Positions 48,830 to 59,500 of a stretch of 64,000 bases of DNA are shown piece by piece; the first letter of the stretch is position 1, and each line of letters opens with the position of its first letter. The stretch comes from Paralichthys olivaceus (Eukaryota > Chordata > Actinopteri > Pleuronectiformes > Paralichthyidae): contig NC_091111.1 of assembly GCF_024713975.1 (NCBI RefSeq), positions 11,233,001 through 11,297,000 on the forward strand. The letters run 5' to 3'. The translations under genes were made by a program, and so were the position numbers. The notes below the pieces were generated by a model. It ran no database searches. It worked only from the letters and a program-made list of their open reading frames with translations, and was not told the origin of the DNA.

Positions 48830-49925
48830 TCCTAATGGCAGAAATATGTTCAGACAACTCATCCTCAAAAACACACACACTTCAACCTCCATGTGCGTTG
48901 TGTTGTGTTGTGTTGTGGGTCCAAAAGTGTCAATCCAATGCGATGACACAAATTCCCACATGGATGATCACCTATGGGGGACTGTGCTGATTTGGTGAGA
49001 TATTCGTGAAATGTGATGTCTCTTGTGTAATCTTCTGTGTTGTCGACGTGCCTTTTTGTCATTGTTCTTCGGTGAAGGACACAATGTGTTCTTCTGTGTG
49101 GGTGTGTGAAGTCTGCACAGATGCTGATAACAGGGGGCATGAAAAAACAAAAACCTCGGTGTTTTGATTTGCCCTTTAGATGGCAGTGTTGACTAGTATG
49201 AAAATTACAGTAGCTGAACAAGATTAATAATAATCCTTCATGACCTGTACTGGATGGGTAAAATCTGTTTAATGTTCTTGGACAAAACTGAGACTTTTGT
49301 GTCTCTTTTTGTTCAACCATTGAACCATTAGAGGTCAGATTCATAACTGTTGATTGAAATGTTTTAAACTGGGATATAAAGTTGTGATAAAGTTCTTCTA
49401 CAGGAAATATTGGAAAAAATCGTTATGAGACACATTGAACTAATGAACAGCAGAATTTCCTGGTTGTTTCTGGTTTTAATAGTGAGATGTTTGATTGTAA
49501 AAGGATGTTCGAACCCCAGCACGGCTGTTCATGAAGCTCCGCCCCATGGGCTGAGATGAGACTTTTCAAAATCTGAAAGCGGTTTGTTTTATGGGGTGGA
49601 GACTCAACAATTACCTTACACGTGTGAGACAGTCGGGAAAGTCCCACGAGCTAAATCTGAATCGTTCTTTACGAATCTCTGACTGGAAATGATTTGAACC
49701 ACGCGGGCGTTTAAGTTCACGAGTTCGTTAAGTATAGAGTCTCCAATCCGGGGGGGAGGTGACCCATGCGTGTGGATCCGCATGTTGTAGAGACTTCACC
49801 CTCTGGTTATAAACCCTTCAGATCAGAATGAGTGAGATTGGAAACATTAAGTTTTGAGTTTAAGGCGATAAACGTGGTTGACCTGGTTGTTCTTATCGTG
49901 ACTCTTTCGCCCAGAGGTGATCGTT
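48830..49925. other. Intergenic DNA between batf and flvcr2 exon 1a
   Basis: It contains a short GTGTT pentamer run at 48,898-48,915. A frame of 159 codons on the minus strand (48,865-49,344) has no recognisable domain. The last 300 bases before exon 1a have more CpG and are the likely promoter of that exon, but no core promoter motif stands out. Confidence 0.4.
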
Positions 49926-49930
49926 CACCT

Positions 49931-49993
49931 ATGAGACCAGACGAGTCTCCGCCTCACTCAGTGCTTGAGAGAAAACTTTGTCGAAGAGACTAA
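49931..49993 (+). other. Upstream open frame before flvcr2 exon 1a
   Basis: ATG at 49,931 opens a 20-codon frame that stops with TAA at 49,991-49,993, one base before the ATG of exon 1a at 49,995. If the 5' leader includes it, translation of the 1a protein would depend on leaky scanning or re-initiation right after termination. Whether the transcript starts upstream of 49,931 is not known. Confidence 0.35.
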
Positions 49994-49994
49994 T

Positions 49995-50588
49995 ATGAGC
50001 GAGGAACCAGCGCTGGAAGATACTAAACTTAACCAGGGTCAGACCAAAGAGGACCATGCCCAGCAGCAGCAGCAGGAGGAGGAGGCGGGGGACCCGACGC
50101 GGTGCGCCGACGAAAACAAGCTGAAGGACGGTCATGAAGCGACGCCGACCACCCGCCTGTACCGCCGGCGCTGGATGATCGTGCTCCTCTTCAGCTGCTA
50201 CTCTCTGTCCAACTCCTTCCAGTGGATCCAGTACGGCATCATCAGCAACATTTTCATGAAGTTCTACAACGTGGACGCCTTCACCATAGACTGGATGTCC
50301 ATGATCTACATGCTGACGTATATTCCCTTCATTTTCCCGGTCACCTGGCTCCTGGACAAGCGGGGGCTGCGGGTCATCGCGCTGATGGCCACCACGCTCA
50401 ACTGCGTCGGGACGTGGATCAAGGTGGCCAGCGTCAAACCCAACCTGTTCGCCGTCACCTTCCTGGGCCAGTCCTGCTGCTCCCTGGCGCAGGTGTTCAT
50501 CCTCGGGATGCCGTCGAGGATCGCCTCGGTGTGGTTCGGCTCGGAAGAGGTGTCCACCGCCTGCTCCATCGGAGTCTTTGGGAATCAG
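49995..50588 (+). CDS. flvcr2: flvcr2 alternative first coding exon 1a (MFS transporter, helices 1-4 and half of 5)
   Basis: The exon encodes 198 residues of a FLVCR-family transporter. The N-terminus is cytoplasmic, with a QQQQQEEE stretch near residue 25, and is followed by helix 1 (with NSFQWIQYG, Trp77), helices 2-4, and [10 protein letters not shown] then [11 protein letters not shown]. It ends after GVFGNQ with a consensus donor (CAG|GTAAGT, phase 0). About 93 of 144 aligned residues match exon 1b without gaps. Trp77 and Gln166 fall where mammalian FLVCR2 has its choline-pocket Trp102 and Gln191. No exon 2-like sequence was found between here and exon 1b, so it probably splices 4.3 kb to the shared exon 2 at 54,894. 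Alternatively it is the remnant of a tandem paralogue that lost its other exons. The intact frame argues against long decay. Confidence 0.85.
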
Positions 50589-50594
50589 GTAAGT

Positions 50595-51625
50595 GAGCTG
50601 GGAGGCCAACGCTGTCTTCTCGTCTGTGAATTCAGGTCAAGTTTGGTCTTCACCTACTTGATTACTCATTTAATCCGTAGGCCTGTGTACGAGCTACACT
50701 CACCACCAGTGATTTGGGCAATCCCACATCTATTTGGCACGTCTGCGTAATTACGCACGTCCAGGCGACCACAGTGCTTCTCTTGTGCGTCCAGGGCTTA
50801 ACGCTGTTTACTAAGGTCGTGAGAGAATGAATGGGAGCAACACACAGTGACGCATGCAGGGAGAGACATGGATTTATACTGAAATCACATGACCCTCCAA
50901 ACAGACAAAATAAATCAATAAGAGGAAGACTAAACATGATCTCTTATCATGTTATATGTGCTAAACTCAATGGAGAAACATATCTCTACACACATAGTTT
51001 AGACACGTGTGATCACATTATCAGCATGAAACATATGGATGTGTGTTTTTCTAAAAGGCTCATTTTGAAACAATTTGCCTATTGTGACACTTTTCGAAAG
51101 AAAACTAAAGACAGTTCCACATTCGCGTGAATCAATTACAATAGTTAAAAAACTGAAAATCAAATACTTTTGAAAACATCAAAGTTGGGGAAAATCAACA
51201 GGCAATTTTCGCAGTTGATTTCCAGTGCACTTGGTCTCACTGAACGTTTTTCAAAATCTTAGTGGGAGTCTAAAAGTTTGAAGGCAGCCATATTTTTTTG
51301 TTTCGACACATCAATGATGAAAACACTTTTTGTGGTATTGTGAAACAACCATACACACAATCCTGTACACTCTTAAATGTATCCACACACAAAAACATGA
51401 ACATGAAGAGAGCAACTATTGATACCATTTTAAAAGAAAAACTAATGAATCAATCAGTTGAAATCAATTGAAAGTGTGTAAACGGAAATCAGTTGGAAAT
51501 CATGAAAGTGTGGCAAAGTTTGCTCAAGTTTATATATTTGATTTATGGGACAAATTACATAATATACAATTATTATTGGCTTTTCTGGTGTTGATGACCA
51601 CTCTAAGTTCTTGACTTGTACAGTT
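50595..51625. other. Intron DNA after flvcr2 exon 1a, no exon seen
   Basis: I looked for a second exon with the [15 protein letters not shown] start expected after the GNQ end and found none, either here or in the rest of the interval up to 53,506. Confidence 0.6.
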
Positions 51626-51630
51626 TTTTC

Positions 51631-51860
51631 CATTCACCCATTCACCCATTCACACACATTTGTACAGTGCATCTATGTGCAGCTCTTTCTCTATCACACA
51701 TCATTCATATATGCTTGGCACAGCCATCAAGGGGCAGTTTGGTGTTCTGTATTTTGCACAAGGACACTTTGGCATGCAGAATGGGGGAAACTAAGATGGA
51801 ACAGCTGACCCTCTGGTTAGTGGACAACCCACCCTATGTCCTGAACCACAGCTGCCCCCC
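51631..51860 (+). repeat. Fish dispersed repeat (CACCCATTCACCC...AAGGACACTTTGGCATG)
   Basis: The phrases CATTCACCCATTCACCC, AAGGGGCAGTTTGGTG, CACAAGGACACTTTGGCATG and CTGAACCACAGCTGCCCCC are in the order of a common fish repeat. Decayed and non-coding. Confidence 0.55.
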
Positions 51861-52450
51861 GAAGTCTGTTCACTGCAGCTCATTCAAAGTCTGAGTGGGA
51901 GTCATACAGTTGGCAGCCACATTTGTTTTGTTAAGTCACTTCAAAGACCAAAACATTTTTCTGGAATTTTTATCCCATAAATTTGTCCGACTGATCTTGT
52001 GAAACAACAACACACAGAATCCTCTACGTTGTCATTTAGTGTTTATCCACACACGTAAAACATGAATGTGCTGTTTTTGTATTCTGTTCATCTAAATAAG
52101 TCGCAGCAGCACAATTTTACCAGGCGCAGACAGAACAGCAAACGTCTGCATCATTCCACTGGAAATTTAATTTAAGCTCACGAACATCAGATGTAACCAA
52201 CAAGATTTTGAACAAACAACACTTGAGTCAACTTCAGCATCAAAAGTGAAATGCGACTGAAAGTCATCGCTTAGCTCCGGAGAAGTTTGCTGTGCTTGTG
52301 TACTCTGGTCACCATGTGTGTGTCTTTTGGATGCAGCGTCTGTAAATAATAACAAACATACTTCCTACAAATCCTCCGTTGCGTGTGTCCAGGCACTTAA
52401 AAGCAGATGGCGATGCTTCAGCACGTGAAGTGTTGTTCTTCAGACTTAGC

Positions 52451-52790
52451 TTTAAAGGTTCAGTGTGTAGAATTAAGTGGTGAATTTGCATGTTGCAGCT
52501 GAATACCCCTCACCTTACCCTCCCCTTCCAAACACAAAAAAATACCTGTGGTAGCCCTCAATTTTTCTTGTCTTGACGACTGTAAAAAACATAGCGGCCT
52601 CCTTAGAGAGGACCCCCTCCTGATGTAAATATAAAGTATTTAAATATAAAAGGGCAATTCTAGGGTAAAGAAACAACAATTTGTACAATTTAGATTATTA
52701 CACACCAATGAAAACACTGCTAGGATTAATTTATATTCAATTTCTGCCAATAGATCCCTTTCACCTATAGTCTTACACAATGAAACCTTA
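52451..52790 (+). mobile_element. MITE-like element, copy 2
   Basis: Same element and orientation as 48,503-48,827: TTTAAAGGTTCAGTGTGTAG at the left, the same interior phrases, and a decayed right end (TCTTACACAATGAAACCTTA). With copy 1 it brackets flvcr2 exon 1a. Confidence 0.75.
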
Positions 52791-52799
52791 ACATAATAC

Positions 52800-53500
52800 A
52801 AACATTCCTTTAACACTACCACCGACCTACAGAGAGATTAGGTCTCAGTTTGACACAACTCCTTCAGACATATAGACAGATTAGGTCTCAGTTCGGCTTG
52901 TGACACAGGTTATCTTGCAGTGGCCAGACAGCCTTTATATCAGTACGTGTTATCACACCCCACTCCTCTGCAGGAGGGAACGTACGTCTGAGCATTGTCT
53001 CTAAGACAAAAGAAGGCTTCACTGTACATTTACAAAAGTCTGTGGTAGGATGCACATTTTAAACAGCAGCCGATACAAAGGGCTGGAAGCAAATGAATCT
53101 TCTGTATAATGCTTCCTGTAGTTAAATAATAACACAGACATGGAATCATTAAGCTTTTGCAGCAAATCCAAATCTTCCTTACATTCAAATGAGTTAACTT
53201 AATCAACACAAAGAAATGTGTGTTACAGTTTTCAGGGGTCACTGGACAGTTAACTAAAGATAATCCAGGGTCCGAGTAGGTGGGAGTGGTTTGAGTGTAA
53301 TTGGCCGAACTCCTCTGTTAACATCACATGACAGGACTGAAGGTAACAAATATGTGGACGTGTGGTATAGATGCTCACATTCACTTAGCTGTGAATGGAC
53401 AGGGAGCAGTTTGCGTTCAGGACAGCGAGCCGTTAGGGACACAAGCTCCGGCATCTCTCACTTCTCACGTTCCAGGAGGCCCCCCCCCCACTCTGGGACA
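52800..53500 (+). promoter_or_regulatory. Probable promoter region of flvcr2 exon 1b
   Basis: Non-repetitive sequence between the MITE-like element and exon 1b. A GAGAGATTAGGTCTCAGTT-like segment occurs twice (about 52,832 and 52,868). An upstream ATG frame (53,328-53,528) would overlap the exon 1b start codon in another frame if it is in the leader. A 10-base C run lies at 53,480-53,489. No TATA box is clear. Confidence 0.3.
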
Positions 53501-53506
53501 GTCACA

Positions 53507-56500
53507 ATGCCACGAAACAATACTTTGAAAGGCAACCATGCAAATTCTGAACTCGGTGGTGACGAGTGGCTGCGGTCCAAGGCTGCAAACAAGCTCGCTC
53601 CAGGCCTCTCTTCGCTGCAGTGGAGCCCGGGACCTCTGGGTAGAGCAATCTCCGTGGGTTCCCAGCTGGACGACATGGTGGGCTTACGAGGTGACCACGT
53701 GCAGCTGGTCCGGAAGCCAGAGACCAAACTGTACCACCGCCGCTGGTTCATGCTGTTTCTCTTCAGCGCCGTCTCGGCCAGCAACGCCTTCATGTGGCTC
53801 CAGTACGGCATCATCAGCAACATTTTCATGCGCTTTTACAACATAGACTCTCTGGCCATCGACTGGCTGTCTATGATATATCTACTCACATATATCCCTC
53901 TCATTCTGCCCGTCCTGTGGCTTCTGGAACACAGGGGCATCCGGGATGTCGTCCTCGTTGGTTCAGCCTTCAATTGCATTGGCGCATGGATAAAAATTGG
54001 TAGTGCAAGTCCTAATCTGTTCCCAGTCACCTTCTTTGGCCAGTTTGTGTGCTCAGTAGCCACTGTGTTTGTGCTTGGTATTCCCTCTTACCTTGCCTCA
54101 GTGTGGTTTGGAGAGAAAGAGGTCTCCACTGCCTGTTCCATAGGAGTTCTGGGAAACCAGGTTTGTCTGAATATCAAATTAATCATTTAATTTGTTCTCC
54201 TGCAGCAGGAGACTCATAGAGTTGTATGAACTGTCTGATAGCTGCATGTAGATTATGCAGCGCAGCACGAGATGCCAGAGTCACATAGGACTTCTAGTGT
54301 CTCAGTGTGAGAGGCCTGAGAATTAAGTTAACCGTTTCCTGAAACCTTCTCGTCCCACTAGGTCTGTTTAGAGGTTTGAATGTGAAAATATTGAGTCCCA
54401 GTATCTAAATTCTGTGTTGAATTAGTCATATGACAATGATGCCTTTAAAATATGTTATAGAGCAACCTTAATTTGTAGAAATATGATAATGTGGTTATCT
54501 AAGTCGATTTTACTCTTAGGCAAAAATGTTTAACCTCAGGAATGTTAAGTTAAATAAGTTACAGATAAGAGATGGAGAATTTTCTGAAATAAATGTATTT
54601 ATCAATTATTTATATCAGGGTCTTAAAAATGTACATTTAAACCAGTCGCAAAGCAACAGTTTTGAATAATAAGTATTGAATCACTGTAATATGCACTTAG
54701 AACATGGCAACACAAGCAAAAATGGCTTCTACATCTACATGGTGTGGTTACACACGATCAGAATATATGAGCAGTGAGGTTTAAGCACCATTTTTTCTAA
54801 TCCACTGTGATTTCATGTTACCTCAAAAACAACCATTTAGCTCTGTGTCCTCTCTTTCTGTAATTTGCGTTGTATGTGTTCCTCGTCACACAGCTGGGCA
54901 TCGCCATCGGGTTCCTTGTGCCTCCCATGCTGGTGCCTAATGTGGACGACATGGACAAACTGGCTCACCACATCAGCATTATGTTCTACATCACAGCAGG
55001 GGTGGCGACCTTACTCTTCATCCTTGTTGTCTTCGGTAAGATAATATATTTTCTGCATGATTGTATTGATAGCACATTTGTCCGAGGTTTGCACCACTGA
55101 AATACCTTGGGTCCTCCATTCTCTGTCTCGTGGCTCTTGTCTTGTGAAGGTTCATTTAGATTTAAGAACTTAGTTTGACTCCACATTGTGTTTGTTAGTT
55201 GTAATCTTGTTTGTCAATGAACACACAGAAAACTTAGCTCGAGGTAGCCTTCATTGAGGTACTCTGTGGCTGCAGCCAGCAATTGTTTTCATTGTCAATA
55301 TTTCAGACAGTTTTGTCAAAAAATACCTCCTATTATTATTTGTCATATTTATTGTAAATCTTGGTAGTTTGGTTTGACCACCAGTCAAAAATGGAAGTTT
55401 GATGCTGAGTTTACTATCATAGAAAACTGAATTCAATCAAAAACATCATCACCTCACTAAGCTTTCCCTCGTTACACTCAGACTTCTTGATGCCTTTATT
55501 TTTCTACTTCTCCATCTGAAACCAACATCTAAACATTATCTACCCAATGATGTTAAATGATTTTACAGCAGACCTAAACTCTGACAAGAAGCACGAGAGA
55601 AAACTGCTTAGCAGTGGATAAGAAAAGTGCTGACCATGCTGGCACCAACACAGAACCCCTCCTGAGGGGGAGGCAGAAAAGAAACTATTGTCGTAGATGT
55701 GAGGTCAGGAGAAGTGTCAATGGAAATGGGAACAAATGCACACAAGTGCTCTGGCACACTAAAATCTGTTTGTAAAATTTGTAAATTAAATGCTGCTTAT
55801 AGATATATTTATTAAAATAGAGAAACTATAGTAAGAGAAGGACTCAAAGGAAGTGGTTTACATGGCATGACAAATGAGTGATGAGCTGTCAAAAAAAAAT
55901 GCTGAGTTGCCTTGTATCTGCTACTTCTGCAATTCGACCACTATAGTCTTAATCCTACAATTCTACAATATAATCTTTTAGAATTTATGCTTTTAATTGC
56001 AAGTAATAGCTCACATGTTCAATTAAATCAGTTTCTGTACATTTGTATCACTCAAAAACAAGATTCGTGTGTTGTGTTATTTGGTGACGAGTCAGATGAA
56101 TAATAAATGACAGCAGTAGATAGAGAACTGTGTGTTAACGACAGAGAACACTGGACAGAGCAGTTGTCAGACAGCAACGACGCGTATGAAAAAGCTGTTG
56201 TCCTGTAATGTCGGGGGGGAGGATGGAGGATGGCGGGTCGAGGCGCTCGTCGGCGTCCAGAAACACAAAAGCATGCTTGTGAGGGCATTCCATAGTAGGA
56301 CCATGCACAACATTTAGACTGCATGAACTGTCGCTGTTGAATTTTGACTACAGTCCCCTCCTGTTGTTTAAAGTGCACCTTGATACGCAGACTGCAGCTC
56401 TGTCCATGTGACCATCGGAAAGTTGTTCAATGTGCATTTTTGAATCAGACACTTTTATGAGCCTGGTTCATGATTTATGAACCAGGAACCCCCGGTTACA

Positions 56501-59500
56501 GCTTAAAGGAATAGTTCAGTATTTTAATATTACACACATAGTAAAATGAGAGGATTGAAACCAGCAAAGCCAAATATGAAGCCACAGCCTGTGGACGGTT
56601 AGCATAGCTTTGCATAATGACTCGAAACAGGAGGAGGCAGCCAAACGGTTACAGAATTTACCTTCCAAGTGGTTGTTTTACAGGATGTAATTTGGTTTCT
56701 GAACAGATACATAACAGAATATGAATTAGATATGATTGCATGAAAGTAGGTCAAAGATGCACCTTATTTGAACTTTTATAGTTTCCGGTGTTTCCCCTCT
56801 CTGTTTCCCTCTATGTGTTGAAATAAGCTGCAAATCTTTGTGCTAAGCAAAGCAAAAATATTTCTGTGACAAACCCTCTTTATTTTCAAAAAGTCCAAAT
56901 ATGACCTCATCACAAAGTATTTGCAGTGCTTGTCCAAGTCTAGTTGTTCACCTGTTGAACAAGGTTGTTTCATTACAATTTAATATACAAAAGTTGAATT
57001 GCACAAAAAAAGACAATGACAATCATTTTGCAAACTCTTCTGTTAAGACATCTTATATTCTGACGTTTCATTTAAACACACTTGAAGGAAAGATATGCTA
57101 GAGGTAAAGCATAACAATACAGAATCCACCCTCATCACCTTGCTCTCCAAACAAATAAATTTCTATCTACCATTCATCAGGGCCCAGATTACTTTTACTT
57201 CTCCGCAACAACACTCTCCTCCACTTTAGGTCATGTGATGGACGTTATAAAGGCATGTGACTCGTGTTGCTATCGCTTACTCCAGCAAGAAAAACTCACC
57301 AGCTGGCCACAGTAGTTTCATGATGTGACGCATATACTCGCACACACATATCAACCCTCACACATACATGCGAGATGTGTGAGGGTTGTCCTGCTGGCCG
57401 GGCCATCTGTAGCCCCGCAGCAGGCCTGTGAACCTGTCAGCAGGATGGACTAAGTCCCAGGATTCACAGATTTGCATGAACTGTGTCTAAAGAGAGGTGA
57501 GAGAAGACGTTTTGGCTGCTGCCGTCCTCTGAAAGACACAGAGACAGTCTGCATGAAGACATAATAGAGTGGATTTGGTCGAGTGAATGAGAAGGATCCC
57601 CGGGCGTTTAGGGAGAATTAGCAGGCACAACCAAGTTTTTGAAATAAATATAAGTAAACAGTATGAGCACTGCTAAAGCTGTTTGAATAAAACTTTGCTT
57701 TCCCTTTGAATGACTCTGAATAAAGGGCGGCACAGTGGTGCAGTGGTTTGCGCTGTCACCTCACCGCATTAGAGGGACAGTTCACCGAACAATTAAAATG
57801 TACTCATTATCTACTAACAAGAGTTGGAACCTGACGGCCAGCCAAGGTCTTTCTGTGTGGAGGTTCTCCAGGTATGCCGGCTTCCTCCCACGGCCCCAAA
57901 ACATGCAGGTTAATTGGAGACACTCCCCTAGGTGTGAATGTGTGCATGAATGGATGCTTGTCTGTGTCAGCCTCTGTCATACAAGACTGACCTGCCCAGG
58001 GGGTACCCTGCCTCTCCCCCAGTGTTAACTGGGATGGGTGGAAGAACATTGAATGACAGTGGCCTCTCATGCAGTAAAATGCAGCTGGGATAATGTGGAA
58101 ATTACTGAGCCTGCACTTTTAGAGTTGAGAAATCTTTCCTCGCCATAAATCCTCAGTTCAGACTGACCACGGGGAGAAAAGTGCTGGCTTGGCACCAAGA
58201 ACCACAAAGACAAGACATCTGTGTTTCTCCATGAGGCCTGAGGACGACCGCTTTCACCCAGGAGAAAGAAACGGGTCACTGAAGGTGACAGTGACTGGCC
58301 ATTTGTCCTTCAGACGTGCATGGTGTCAAAATGTGTGAGTGTGTGAGCAGAGCTATACACTAAACATAGACTTCTCATATATACAGTGACACATGCATGT
58401 GTTCCACATTTCAGAGGTTTGCGGCCCTGTGCAACCTGTGACTATGGCTTTAGCCTGTTAAATCCCAAAACTTTCATTTTGTGACAATACTACTGTATGT
58501 GATATCTTCTTGTTCCAGATTTTTTATTTGCTTGGTTTATTGTTCTATCCATTTGGTAATATAAAATTACATTTCCTTGTTATAAGGGTTTGATAACGAC
58601 ATCTTAGAAATCATCAGCCAATTGTTGTATTTCAGCATTTTGTGTTTTTGTTTCTTTGTGCAATATTGACTATAATTACAATCACAGCACTGTAGATTTG
58701 AACGGTGGTTATTAATACGACATAAGCTTGAAATTATGAACTTGACCAATAACTGAAGATCTCAACGAGGTATAAGAAGTCACCAGAATGCAAGCAGACT
58801 GATACGACGTGCCTATTGCTGAATGACCTGTTCTCCTGTAACTGGCATTTTCATGTATATTTCTGAGTGAAGAAGAGTTTGCTGCTGCTTTTATCAGTGT
58901 GTGATAATCCTTTTGGTCTTCTTCTTATTTCCAGTCTTCCAGGAACGTCCCGAACTTCCCCCGACTAAGGCCCAGGCCACAGCTCGTAGCATCCCGCCAG
59001 AGCAGTACTCCTACACTGCCTCCATCCTCAGGCTGCTGCGCAACAAGCCCTTCATCTTCCTCATCATCACTTACGGTCGGTCATCATCGCTCTCGACAGT
59101 AACAGCTGTTAGTTTAAAGCATTGACTGTTTATAACGATGGACGACATGAAGCCAAAGCATCTTGATTGCCCCCTGGTGAGTGGCTGCAGTATACTTCAT
59201 AAATCCAGCCTCCTCCATATTCGCAAATGAGACATAGACCAAACTGAAAATACTCGTCACAAGTATTTCTCAAAGATGGTTCCTGTTGGTGTATGTTCGA
59301 GAGTTTATTTTTCCAGGAAGTTCCAAATCACATCACCGGCATGAAATGGAAATGTTTGTATATTTTTGCGGAACTGGAGACGTGTAGTCGACCTTTCTAT
59401 AAAATATTTGGTTTACAGTTATATAATGGGTATTATCTCTCATGGTAATCATGCACCACATCAGTCAGTGACTTTCCTGGATAATGGTTTTAATTATACA

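Larger units (their letters stand above)
55040..58930. other. flvcr2 intron 2 (3.9 kb)
   Basis: No additional exon was seen. It includes a perfect 10-bp hairpin (CCTGGTTCAT / ATGAACCAGG, 56,462-56,486) and two dispersed repeats listed separately. Confidence 0.6.

Noticed and set aside
49929..50609. A 226-codon minus-strand open frame opposite flvcr2 exon 1a
   Set aside because: It is the shadow of a GC-rich coding exon. The plus-strand frame has clear family motifs and a perfect splice donor.
53291..53506. Extension of the exon 1b frame upstream to 53,291
   Set aside because: The extension has no ATG before 53,507 and its residues do not resemble a FLVCR N-terminus.
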